Source: JANMAT01 sp031359995 (GTDB taxonomy: Bacteria; Actinomycetota; Acidimicrobiia; Acidimicrobiales; Ilumatobacteraceae). Taken from it: a DNA stretch of 64,000 bases. The notes below the pieces were generated by a model, which searched no databases, was not told the DNA's origin, and saw only the letters and a list, made by a program, of their open reading frames with translations. The DNA lies in the NCBI GenBank assembly GCA_031359995.1, contig JANMAT010000081.1, positions 1 through 64,000 of the forward strand, in the 5' to 3' direction. Shown in pieces: positions 41,839-50,400 of the stretch. The translations under genes and the position numbers were made by a program. Each line of letters opens with the position of its first letter. The first letter of the stretch is position 1.

Positions 41839-42677
41839 CCGACCGGCCCGCGGCCCCGCCCTCCGACGACGCGCTCGAGGCCCGCCTGCGCGCCGCCGCC
41901 GGCTCCCTCCCCGTCCCCGACCTCACTGAGCTGCTGGAACGACTGTCCCGGCGAATCGCCGGCGATTCGCCGGGACAGGTCCTCGCTCCCACCCGGGGTC
42001 GGAGGTGGCTGGCCGCGGCCGCCGCCGCCGTGGCGCTGGCGGCGATCGTGACGGCTGTCGTACCGGCCGGGCGGCGGGCCGTGGCCGGGTGGCTCGGTCT
42101 TCGCGGCGTCTCGATCACCCGGCCGACGCCCACCAGTGCCCCGCCCCCGGCGACGGCCGGCCCGATCCCCCCGACCGCCCCCACCACCACGACGGTCGCC
42201 GGCGACCCGCCGCTCGACGCCCTCGACCTCGGCCGGGTCACCACCCTCGACGCCGGGCGCGGCGCCAGCCCCTTCACGGTGCAGGTCCTGACCGACCCCG
42301 AGCTCGGTCTGCCCTCGGCCATCTACCGACGCGAACCCCCCGTCGGCGGCATGGTCACGGCCGTGCACCGCTTCGGCGGGCGGCTCGTGCTGTTCAGCCA
42401 GTTCACCGCGGCCACCACTGCCTTCCTCGGCAAGGTGCTCGACGAGCGCACCACGCTCACACCCGTCGACATCGGCGCGGCCCGCGGCTACTGGATCAGC
42501 GGCACCCCCCATCGGCTGCTCTACCAGGTGGGGGGTGACCAGGTGATCGAGGACGAGGCACGCCTGGCCGGCAACACCCTCCTGTGGGACGTGGGTGACC
42601 AGACCTACCGCATCGAGGGCGCGCCCGACCTCGATGCCGCCCTGCGGTGGGCCGCGAGCATGCGGGCGGCGGGCTGA
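41835..42677 (+). CDS. Probable anti-sigma factor with one membrane helix
   Basis: The 280-residue product overlaps the sigma gene by 4 bp. Its first 60 residues are cytoplasmic and contain LEARLRAAAGSLPVPDLTEL, then a hydrophobic helix near residue 60-75 (WLAAAAAAVALAAIVTAVV) and a large external part. It lacks an obvious zinc-binding anti-sigma motif. A perfect 36-nt palindrome occupies codons 37-48 exactly (see repeat), encoding L-S-R-R-I-A-G-D-S-P-G-Q. The anti-sigma role is inferred from order and topology. Confidence 0.6.
   Translation: MTDRPAAPPSDDALEARLRAAAGSLPVPDLTELLERLSRRIAGDSPGQVLAPTRGRRWLAAAAAAVALAAIVTAVVPAGRRAVAGWLGLRGVSITRPTPTSAPPPATAGPIPPTAPTTTTVAGDPPLDALDLGRVTTLDAGRGASPFTVQVLTDPELGLPSAIYRREPPVGGMVTAVHRFGGRLVLFSQFTAATTAFLGKVLDERTTLTPVDIGAARGYWISGTPHRLLYQVGGDQVIEDEARLAGNTLLWDVGDQTYRIEGAPDLDAALRWAASMRAAG
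41943..41978. repeat. Palindromic element, copy 2 (in coding sequence)
   Basis: A perfect 36-nt palindrome centred on CCGG, in frame over codons 37-48 of the anti-sigma-like gene. Its central 26 bases are the same as in copy 1 at 35890-35921; only the outer bases differ. Confidence 0.8.
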
Positions 42678-42746
42678 ACCGACGCGCCCCACCCGGGAAC
42701 CGAACCGGGGCTCGAGGTGTAGAAGAGGTGACCGAGGGAGTCGACC

Positions 42747-44009
42747 ATGAACCGCTGCCATCGGCGCGCCGCATCGCTGGCCGCCACCGCCCTGCTCACC
42801 GCGGCGTGCGCCTCCGCCCCGGCGACGGGCCGCACCGCGACCCCGGCCGCGGCACCCGCACCGGCCGTCGCGTCCACCGCCTGGGGCGTCGTGACCGACG
42901 GCGGCGTCGCCCTCGTCGACGCCCGGGGCGCGACCCTCTTCGCAGCGAGCCCGGCGGTCGCCACCCCCGATGGGCGCACCGTCGTGGCCACCGCCACCGA
43001 CGGCGCCCGCACCTCGGTGCAGTGGCTCGACGGCGCGACCGGCACGGTGGAGGACATGGTCGAGGTCCCCGGTCGGTTCCGGCCCGCCGTCGTCGCCGCT
43101 GACGGCGACCGCGTCGCCCTCGTGGGCGTCGACGACCGGGGTGCACCGCCACGGGACCCCCGCTACCTCGCACCCGGGCGATCGACCACCACGCTGGCCG
43201 TCGTCACCCGCAACGGCACCACCCAGCGCGACACCCTGGCCGGCAACGCGGTCCCCGAAGCCTTCACCCAGTTCGGCGCGCTGGCTCTCGTCGAGTACCT
43301 GCCGCCGCTTGCGCCCGACCGCTACCGCGTGCGCCTCTACCGCCTCGAGACCGGCGCCGTCGACCTGCCCGTCTCGTGGACCGACAAGGGCGCGTCGGTC
43401 GACGAGGAGATGCAGGGCTACAGCCGCACCCACGTGCCCGCGCCCGACGGCACCGCGCTCTTCACGCTGTACGCGCAGCCGGGCGGCGACGGTGCCGGCC
43501 ACGCCTTCATCCACGTGCTCGGCCTCGACCTCGGGCGGGTCTACTGCCTCGACCTGCCCATCGAGGCCGGCTTCGGGCAGCACCCCGGTGCTCTGGCCGC
43601 GGCACCCGACAGCGGCACCCTCTACGCCCTCAGTGGGAGCGGCCGCCTGGTCGAGATGGCCACCCGCATCGCCAACGTGGCCGACCCGACCCCACCGACG
43701 GTCGTGCGGACCATCGACCTCGGCCAGGCGGGCGACGACCCTGGCCCGACCGTGACCGTCGATGACACCACGGTGTACGCCGCCGTCGGCGCCACCCTCG
43801 TGACCGTCGACCGGCGGACCGGTCTGGTGACGTCGCGACGTCACCTGGACACGACCGTGACCGCCATGCGGGCGACCCCCGGCGAGTTGCAGCTGGCCGG
43901 GGGCGGCTGGCTGCTCCAGCGGCGGGCCGGCGACGACCGGCTCGAGCGCACGCCCCTGGCGCTGTCGCCGGACCTGGGCGCGGTGCGCGCCCTCTACCGC
44001 GTGGGCTGA
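42747..44009 (+). CDS. Lipoprotein with beta-propeller-like repeats
   Basis: The 420-residue product has a signal peptide and lipobox (LLTAAC), then repeated strands such as SVQWLDGATGTVEDM, TLAVVTRNGTTQRDTLAGN and TLVTVDRRTGLVTSRRHLD, like the blades of a secreted propeller. It follows the sigma/anti-sigma pair by 69 bp with a GGAG site, and overlaps radA by 16 bp at the convergent ends. It may be the sensor or a product of this sigma factor, but this is inference. Confidence 0.65.
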   Translation: MNRCHRRAASLAATALLTAACASAPATGRTATPAAAPAPAVASTAWGVVTDGGVALVDARGATLFAASPAVATPDGRTVVATATDGARTSVQWLDGATGTVEDMVEVPGRFRPAVVAADGDRVALVGVDDRGAPPRDPRYLAPGRSTTTLAVVTRNGTTQRDTLAGNAVPEAFTQFGALALVEYLPPLAPDRYRVRLYRLETGAVDLPVSWTDKGASVDEEMQGYSRTHVPAPDGTALFTLYAQPGGDGAGHAFIHVLGLDLGRVYCLDLPIEAGFGQHPGALAAAPDSGTLYALSGSGRLVEMATRIANVADPTPPTVVRTIDLGQAGDDPGPTVTVDDTTVYAAVGATLVTVDRRTGLVTSRRHLDTTVTAMRATPGELQLAGGGWLLQRRAGDDRLERTPLALSPDLGAVRALYRVG

Positions 44010-45379
44010 CGGGCGCCGCCGGGCACCAGACCGCACACCACGAGCGCCTCGGCCAGGGTGTCGACCCGGCGCAGCCGCAACCCCTCGACCCCGTGGGGAG
44101 CGCTGCTGGGCACGACCGCCTTGTCGAACCCGAGACGGGCCGCCTCTCCCAGCCGGCGGGGCAGTTGGGCCACCTGGCGCAGCTCGCCGCCCAGACCGAC
44201 CTCGCCGCAGGCGACCAGGCCGTCGGGCAGCGCCTTGCCGGACATGGCCGACGCCAGCGCCAGGCAGATGGCGAGGTCGGCCCCCGGCTCGGTCAGGCGC
44301 ACCCCACCGACCACCGACACGTACACGTCGGCGGCGCCCGACGGCAGCGCGGCCCGGTTCTCGAGCACGGCCAGCAACATGGCCAACCGGCCGTTGTCGA
44401 GACCCTGGGCCGAGCGACGGGGCATGCCCAGCGCCGACGGCGTCACCAGCGCCTGCACCTCGACCATGAGCGGCCGCTGGCCCTCGAGCGTAGGCACGAC
44501 GGCGCACCCCGGCAGGCCCGCCCGACGGTCGGACAGGAACAGGCTGCTGGGATCGGCCACGCCGACCAGACCCTCTTCGCGCATCTCGAACAGACCGAGC
44601 TCGGACGTGGGCCCGAAGCGGTGCTTCGACGCCCGCAGCAACCGCAGCGCGTGGTGCCGGTCGCCCTCGAAGGCGAGCACGGTGTCGACCACGTGCTCGA
44701 GCACGCGCGGCCCGGCCAGGCCGCCGTCCTTGGTCACGTGGCCGACGAGCAGCACGGGCACGCCCCGCCGCTTGGCTTCCTGCACGAGCCGATGGGCGCA
44801 CTCTCGCACCTGCACCACCGAGCCGGGCGCCGAGCCGAGCTCGGGATCGGACACGGTCTGGATGGAGTCGACCACGACCAGCTCGGCATCGGTGGAGGCC
44901 ATGGCCGCCAGCACGTGCGGGAGGGCGGTCTCGCTGGTGAGCAGCAGCGTGGGCTGGAGCGCACCGAGCCGCTCAGCCCGCGACCGCACCTGCTGGCGGC
45001 TCTCCTCGGCCGACACGTAGAGCACGCGCTGGCCCAACGCCGCCCGGGCGGCCAGCACCTGCAGCAGCAGCGTGCTCTTGCCGATGCCCGGCTCACCACC
45101 CAGCAGCGTGACCGACCCGGGCACGAGACCGCCGCCGAGCACCCGGTCGAGCTCGGCGACACCCGAGGGCACGGGCGCCCCGGCGGTGGCGTCGACCTCG
45201 GTGATGGGGATGGGCGGCTCCACCGCGGGCAGGCCCGCCGGCGCTCCGGCGCGCCCACCGACCACTTCCAGGTCTTCGACGAGGCTGTTCCACTCGCCAC
45301 AGCTGGCGCAGCGGCCAGCCCACTTCGGTTGGGTGGTGGCGCAGGAGCTGCACCGGAAGACGGTCTTGAGTCGGGCCAC
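43994..45379 (-). CDS. radA: DNA repair protein RadA
   Basis: The 461-residue protein has an N-terminal zinc finger (FRCSSCATTQPKWAGRCASC), Walker A GGEPGIGKSTLLLQVL, the RadA KNRFG motif as ASKHRFGPTSELG, and a C-terminal Lon-like domain. RadA (Sms) promotes branch migration in homologous recombination. Start GTG 45379 is chosen because TAGCGT (complement of 45387-45392) lies 7 nt upstream; a GTG three codons earlier overlaps that hexamer. It ends in a 16-bp overlap with the convergent lipoprotein gene. Confidence 0.92.
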   Translation of the reverse strand: MARLKTVFRCSSCATTQPKWAGRCASCGEWNSLVEDLEVVGGRAGAPAGLPAVEPPIPITEVDATAGAPVPSGVAELDRVLGGGLVPGSVTLLGGEPGIGKSTLLLQVLAARAALGQRVLYVSAEESRQQVRSRAERLGALQPTLLLTSETALPHVLAAMASTDAELVVVDSIQTVSDPELGSAPGSVVQVRECAHRLVQEAKRRGVPVLLVGHVTKDGGLAGPRVLEHVVDTVLAFEGDRHHALRLLRASKHRFGPTSELGLFEMREEGLVGVADPSSLFLSDRRAGLPGCAVVPTLEGQRPLMVEVQALVTPSALGMPRRSAQGLDNGRLAMLLAVLENRAALPSGAADVYVSVVGGVRLTEPGADLAICLALASAMSGKALPDGLVACGEVGLGGELRQVAQLPRRLGEAARLGFDKAVVPSSAPHGVEGLRLRRVDTLAEALVVCGLVPGGARQPTR

Positions 45380-45439
45380 GCCCGGCACGCTACGCAGGGG
45401 GTGCCGCAGAGTTGCGGACGGTCGCGCCGCGCCGCGCGG

Positions 45440-46279
45440 TCAGCGCACGAACGGCGACGGTGCCGGTCGGGCCCGGCGGCTGCGCCGCCGGCGGTGCACC
45501 ACGATCGCCGCCACCCCACCGCCCAGCACCACCAGCACGGCCCACGCGACGAGCCCGATGCGGGCCAACCGGCTGCGGCTGCGGGCGTCGAGGGCCCGCT
45601 GGTCGCGCTGCTCGAACGCGGCCTGCAGGTCGGCCTTCGCGCCGCCACGCAGGTCGGGGTTCCAGCTCACGGTCGTGCCGTCGGCGCTCACCGTCCCGTT
45701 CGACGACACGACGCGGCCGGGCAGCTGCGCCACGAGCGTCACGTGGAGCCCTTCGCCCACGTCACCGGTGATGCGGTCCGACAGCGCCGCCTGCCCGCCG
45801 AGCACCTCGGTGAGCTGGGTGTCGCCCAGCGCCGCCACCCCGTCGATGCCCGCCGTGGCCTGCACCGCGGAGCGCACGGTGGCGAAGCTGCGGGTGAGGT
45901 CGAGCTGCACCCCGGTCAGCGGTCCCCCCGCCCCCGACAGCTCGCCGAGCACCGTGGCCGCCTGCTGGGGCGTCACGAACGGCTTGGTGAGGGTGAGCGA
46001 CTGCCCGCCGTCGGATGCCGCCGTGGGTCCGTCCACCGTCCAGCCGGCGGCGCGGATGTCGTCGAGGCGCAGGTCGCTCAACACGGCGGGCACCTTGGCC
46101 AGCAGCTCGGCGTCAGCCAGCGCGGTCATCGTGACCTGACCGGAGCCGTCGTCGTTCATCGTCACCATGGCGGTGACGTCGAGCCGGCACCCGGCCAGCA
46201 CCGTCACGGCCAAGGCGAGCGCGAGGAAGCGCCCCCAGCGGGCGACGGGGCGACGGAGCGGACGCATGCGAGCGCTCAT
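45440..46279 (-). CDS. Membrane lipoprotein of the LppM-like type
   Basis: The 279-residue product has a lipobox LAGC (VTVLAGCRLDVTAMVTMNDD), a beta-rich domain with SLTLTKPFVTP and LRGGAKADLQAAFEQ, and a C-terminal membrane helix (IGLVAWAVLVVLGGGVAAIV) before RRRRSRRARP. This order matches the LppM family of actinobacteria, which has been linked to surface or virulence functions in mycobacteria. The call is by architecture and short motifs. Confidence 0.65.
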   Translation of the reverse strand: MSARMRPLRRPVARWGRFLALALAVTVLAGCRLDVTAMVTMNDDGSGQVTMTALADAELLAKVPAVLSDLRLDDIRAAGWTVDGPTAASDGGQSLTLTKPFVTPQQAATVLGELSGAGGPLTGVQLDLTRSFATVRSAVQATAGIDGVAALGDTQLTEVLGGQAALSDRITGDVGEGLHVTLVAQLPGRVVSSNGTVSADGTTVSWNPDLRGGAKADLQAAFEQRDQRALDARSRSRLARIGLVAWAVLVVLGGGVAAIVVHRRRRSRRARPAPSPFVR

Positions 46280-46320
46280 CCTGCCAGAGCCGTCCGCCAC
46301 CGACCCGGCGCGCCCGGACC

Positions 46321-47211
46321 TCAGCCGGGCGGGGCCGTCGTCGGCGGCGTCTCGGTGGTGGTCGGTGCCACCGTCGTGGGCGCGGCGGTGGTGGGCGCCG
46401 GCGTGGTGGGCGCCGGCGTGGTGGGTGCCGGCGTGGTGGCCACCGTGGGGCTCGTGGTGGTGCCGGCCGGCACCGTCGGCGCCGGTGTGGTCGCCACCGG
46501 CACCGTGGTCACGGTGCCCCCGACCGTCGCCGGTGCCCGGGTCGTGGTGGTCGTGGCGCGCCGCACCGCGGTGGCGCTGCCGATGGCGTCGGTGGTCGTG
46601 GTGACCCGCACCGAACCACCCGGCGCCACCGTGGTGGTGGGGCCGGCCCCGGTGCCCGCCGCCGCGGCCGAGGTGGTGGTCGTCCCCTCGGTGGTGCTGG
46701 TCGTGGTGGCCGCGGCGGCTGTCGGCTGGGCGGCCACCCCGAGCAGCACGCCGGCAGCGACGCGGGCGGCGCGCGCCGCGATCGACTGGCGGTCCTGGGC
46801 GGCGAGGCCGTTCGTGGCCGCAGGCGGAATGGTCAAGGGGGTGTCGCCGCGTCGCTCGGTGACACCGAGCACCAACGGCACCGAGGGGCGCGCCGCCCAC
46901 GACTGCGGCGACCCCAGCACCGCGGTGGTGGCCAGCACGCCGAGGGCCACGCCGACGGCGATGAGCACCGTCTCGCACGCCACCGCACTGGTGGTCGGTT
47001 CGGGGCGGAACGTGCCCCGCCACACCAGGCGGGCCATCCGCACGAGGATCGCCCCGACCAGCGGCCACACCAGCACCCAGGCCAGGAACACACGGGTGTG
47101 CGACAGCATCCAGCCCACCGCCACGACGGCGGCGGCGGCGGCGGCGCAGAACCCGGCGCGGGCCAGCGCCGGACGCACCCAGTCCTGCCGGGAGGGGGCG
47201 TCGGCGGTCAT
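46321..47211 (-). CDS. Membrane protein with long Thr/Pro/Ala-rich tail
   Basis: The 296-residue product has two hydrophobic segments (AAAAAAVVAVGWMLSHTRVF, LIAVGVALGVLATTAVLG) and a long T/P/A tail (last ~120 residues) ending in PAPTT-like units. The tail is encoded in part by a 15-nt tandem repeat (46388-46432). No domain or function is recognised. The ATG at 47211 starts a plausible membrane N-terminus; a longer frame has no signal. Confidence 0.55.
   Translation of the reverse strand: MTADAPSRQDWVRPALARAGFCAAAAAAVVAVGWMLSHTRVFLAWVLVWPLVGAILVRMARLVWRGTFRPEPTTSAVACETVLIAVGVALGVLATTAVLGSPQSWAARPSVPLVLGVTERRGDTPLTIPPAATNGLAAQDRQSIAARAARVAAGVLLGVAAQPTAAAATTTSTTEGTTTTSAAAAGTGAGPTTTVAPGGSVRVTTTTDAIGSATAVRRATTTTTRAPATVGGTVTTVPVATTPAPTVPAGTTTSPTVATTPAPTTPAPTTPAPTTAAPTTVAPTTTETPPTTAPPG
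46388..46432. repeat. 15-nt tandem repeat (x3) encoding Thr-Pro-Ala-Pro-Thr units
   Basis: Three units of GTGGTGGGCGCCGGC (third with one change) encode the T-T-P-A-P repeats in the tail of the membrane protein. A slippage-prone stalk sequence. Confidence 0.75.
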
Positions 47212-47369
47212 CGGCGGGCCGTCCCGGGGCGCGTCGACCCGCACGACGGGGCGGTCGAGCACGGGTGACCGGTAGGACGACGGGGACGGATGGACATCAC
47301 GGCTCTCCCCGCCAGTGTGTCATCGCCACCGGCTGGTGGTGCTGGCGCCCCGACACATCGACGGGACCA

Positions 47370-47403
47370 GGTGGGTGTGGGGCCCCAGGCGGCCACACCC
47401 ACC
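47370..47403 (-). terminator. Terminator of the large surface protein gene
   Basis: GGTGGGTGTGG (47370-47380) pairs perfectly with CCACACCCACC (47393-47403), an 11-bp stem with 12-nt loop, 8 nt past the stop of the 1712-residue gene. Confidence 0.65.
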
Positions 47404-47410
47404 GGTCGGA

Positions 47411-50400
47411 TCAGACGAGCGGGCGGCGAACGGGTCGGCGCCGACCGACCAGCAGCAGGGTGGCCCCTGCCGCCGTGAGCAACGCACCGAACCGGAGCAT
47501 CAGGCTCGTGCCGGCGGCGCCGGTGCGGGGCAGGTTGGCATCGAGCACGGCGACCGTGGTCGGGGTGTCGGTGATCACCTCGGCCAGGACCTGTGCGAAC
47601 GTGACCTCGGCGGGGGCCACGTTGTTGGCGGCGACCGGATCGAACCGGCTGCCGGACACGGTGGCCGTGTTCGACACGAGGCCCTGGAGGGCGGCGGCCG
47701 ACTGCACCACCACCGTGATCGGGGGCAGCGACTCGCCGACCCCGGCCGACGCCCGGGTGCATCGCACCGTCGTGGTGCCCGTGCAGGCCCAGCCGTCACC
47801 GGATGCCGACACCAGCGTCAGCCCGGCCGGCAACGGGTCGAGGACCACCAGGTCGGTGGCCACCGACGGCCCGTTGTTGTCGACGGTGAGCACGTACACC
47901 AGCTGCTGGCCGGCGGTGGGGGCGCCCGGCGAGACCGAGTTGCCGATGGCCAGGTCGGCCACGACCATCGCCTGGTCGACGGTGTCGGTGTCGGTCACCT
48001 CCCGCTCCTGGCGGTTGGCGAACCCGCGTGTCGTGACGACGTTGCGGTAGGTGCCGGCGGCCAGATCGGTGTTGGTCACCGTGTGCGTGGCCGTGCAGGT
48101 GACGGTGGCGCCGGGGGCCAGGGTCGCCACCGGAGCGGCCGGTGTGCAGGTTCCGAGGGTGACGCCGGCCTGCTCGCTGACGCCGACGTTGGCGAGCGTG
48201 ACGGTGCCGTTGTTGGTCACCACGATCGAGTAGGCCAGCGTGCTGTTCAGCACGTACGGCCCCGTCGAGGTCACCGTCTTGGTGACCACGATGCTCGGGT
48301 TGTACGGCAGGGTGACGGTGTCGTCGTCGGCGGCGACGATGTCGTCCTCCGGGTTCTCCACGTCACCATTGGGTCCTTCGCCCGACGCGGTCGCCAGGTT
48401 GGTGTAGCTGCCGTCGTCGATGTCGCCCTGGGTCACCGTGTGGGTGGCCGTGCAGGTGAACGACGCGCCGGGGGCGAGCGATCCGCCGAGCACCACGGCG
48501 TCCACGGCTACGGCGGCCACCTTGGTCAGGCCGGCACCCGCGGCCGGCGTGCAGTCATCGAGGTCGGCGAAGTCGTCGGTGACGTGCAGGTTGGTGAGGG
48601 TGACGTCGCCGTTGTTGGTGACCTCGATGGTCCAGGTGATCACCGAGCCCACCGTGTAGCCGCCGACGGGCGGGGCCGGCGTTGCCGCCACCCGCTTGTC
48701 GACGACGAGGCTGCCCACCGTCTCTTCGCGGGCGATGGCGGTGGCCGTGGCCGACACCGGCTTCGTGCTGTCGCTGTCGGCCGTGGCCGTGTTGACGAAG
48801 CTGCCGTCGTCCACGTCGGCCTGGTTCACCACGTGCACGGCCGTGCACGTGAGCGCGGCGGCGGGGGCGAGGGTGAACTCGTCGACCTGGGCACCGGCGG
48901 CTTCAGGGTCGCAGTCGAGCGTGCCCGCCAGCGGGTCGCTGACGCTCACGTTCTGGAGCGTGGTGGTGCCCGTGTTGGTGACGGTGACCGTGAAGGCGAC
49001 CTCGTCGCCGGGGGCGGCGTACGGGCTGCCGGAGGCCACCGTCTTGACGATCGACATCGCGGGCAGCGGGGCGCCCTCCACCGTGATCGTGTCGTCGATG
49101 AAGACATCGTCGGCGATCGCGGCGATGGCGGTGTTGTCGAACTCGCCGGCGTCCATGTCGGCCTGGGTGACGATGTGGGTGGCGGTGCACACCACGGCCT
49201 CACCGACGGCCAGGTCGACCGTGTCCGTCGCCCCTTCCGACGCGGCGTTGCAGTCGATGCCGGTGGCGTTGGCGTCGCTCACCACGACGCCGGCCAGGGT
49301 CACGTTGCCGACGTTGGTGACCGTGAGGGTGAAGGACACGGCCTGGCCGGCGGCCGTGTAGGGCACGCCGGCGGTAGCCGCCTTCACCAGGCTCAGCTCG
49401 GGGAGCTGCCACGCGGGAACGACGACGTCGTCGCCGGCCGGCTCGGTCTCGTCGGTGGCCACCGTGGCGGTGTTGGTGTAATGACCGGCGTCGAGGTCGG
49501 CCTGGGTGACCACGTGGCTGGCCGTGCAGGTGATGGTGGCGCCGGGCGCCAGGGTCGCCGGCACCACGCCGCAGCTGAGCGGGGCGGTCGGGTCCGTGAC
49601 GACGGGATGGTGCAGCGTGACGTTGCCGGCGTTGGTCACCACGACGGCGAACGGCAACACGTCGCCGACGGCGGTGAAGTGGTCGAGCTTGCTGGTGAAC
49701 GTCTTGGCGATGGTGGCCAGCGGCGTGGTCGCCAACGTCACCGTCACCTCGTCCGAGACCGGCTGCGCCAGCTCGTCGACCGTCGCGGTGGCCACGTTGA
49801 GCACGCGGCCGGCGTCGAGGTCGGCCTGGGTCACGTCGTGGATCGCGTCGCAGTGCCGCGAGGCGCCCGGCGCCAGCGTGGTGCCGCTGTCGCACTGGAT
49901 CACGGCGTTCGGGTCGGCCACCGCCACGCCGTGCACGGTGACGTTGCCGGTGTTGAGGACCGTGATGGCGAAGGTGATGCGGTCACCGACCGCGCTGTAC
50001 GTCGTGCCCGCCTCGTCGCTCACGACCTTGCTCACGTCGATGCCGGGGTTTCGCGCGGCGTCGGTGACCACGGTGTCGCTGACCGTCGGAGCGTTGTCGG
50101 CGCCGGCGCGGGCGGTGTTCGAGTAGCCGCCGCCGTCCAGGTCGACCTGCGTCGTCACGTGGCCCGCAGTGCAGGTGAACGCGGCACCAGGCGCCAGCGA
50201 GGCGACGCCGGTCTGCATGCCGACAGCAGAGCTGCAGTCGAGGCCGACCGCGTCGGCGTCCGTCACGGCGACGTTGGCCAACGTGACGTTGCCGGTGTTG
50301 GTGATCAGGATCTCGTAGCCGAGCTCGGCCCCGGTCGCATCGAACGGTGAGGGCCCGCCGACCTGGCTCTTGTCGATGCCGATGGTCGGGTGCTGATCGG

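Noticed and set aside
44093..47275. 1060-codon plus-strand frame over radA and the two following minus-strand genes
   Set aside because: It is antisense to genes with convincing motifs (RadA Walker A and zinc finger) and has no domain of its own.
47315..50350. 1011-codon plus-strand frame opposite the giant surface protein
   Set aside because: Composition is V/G/H/R-rich and repetitive because it mirrors the DUF repeats; no start signal or domain.
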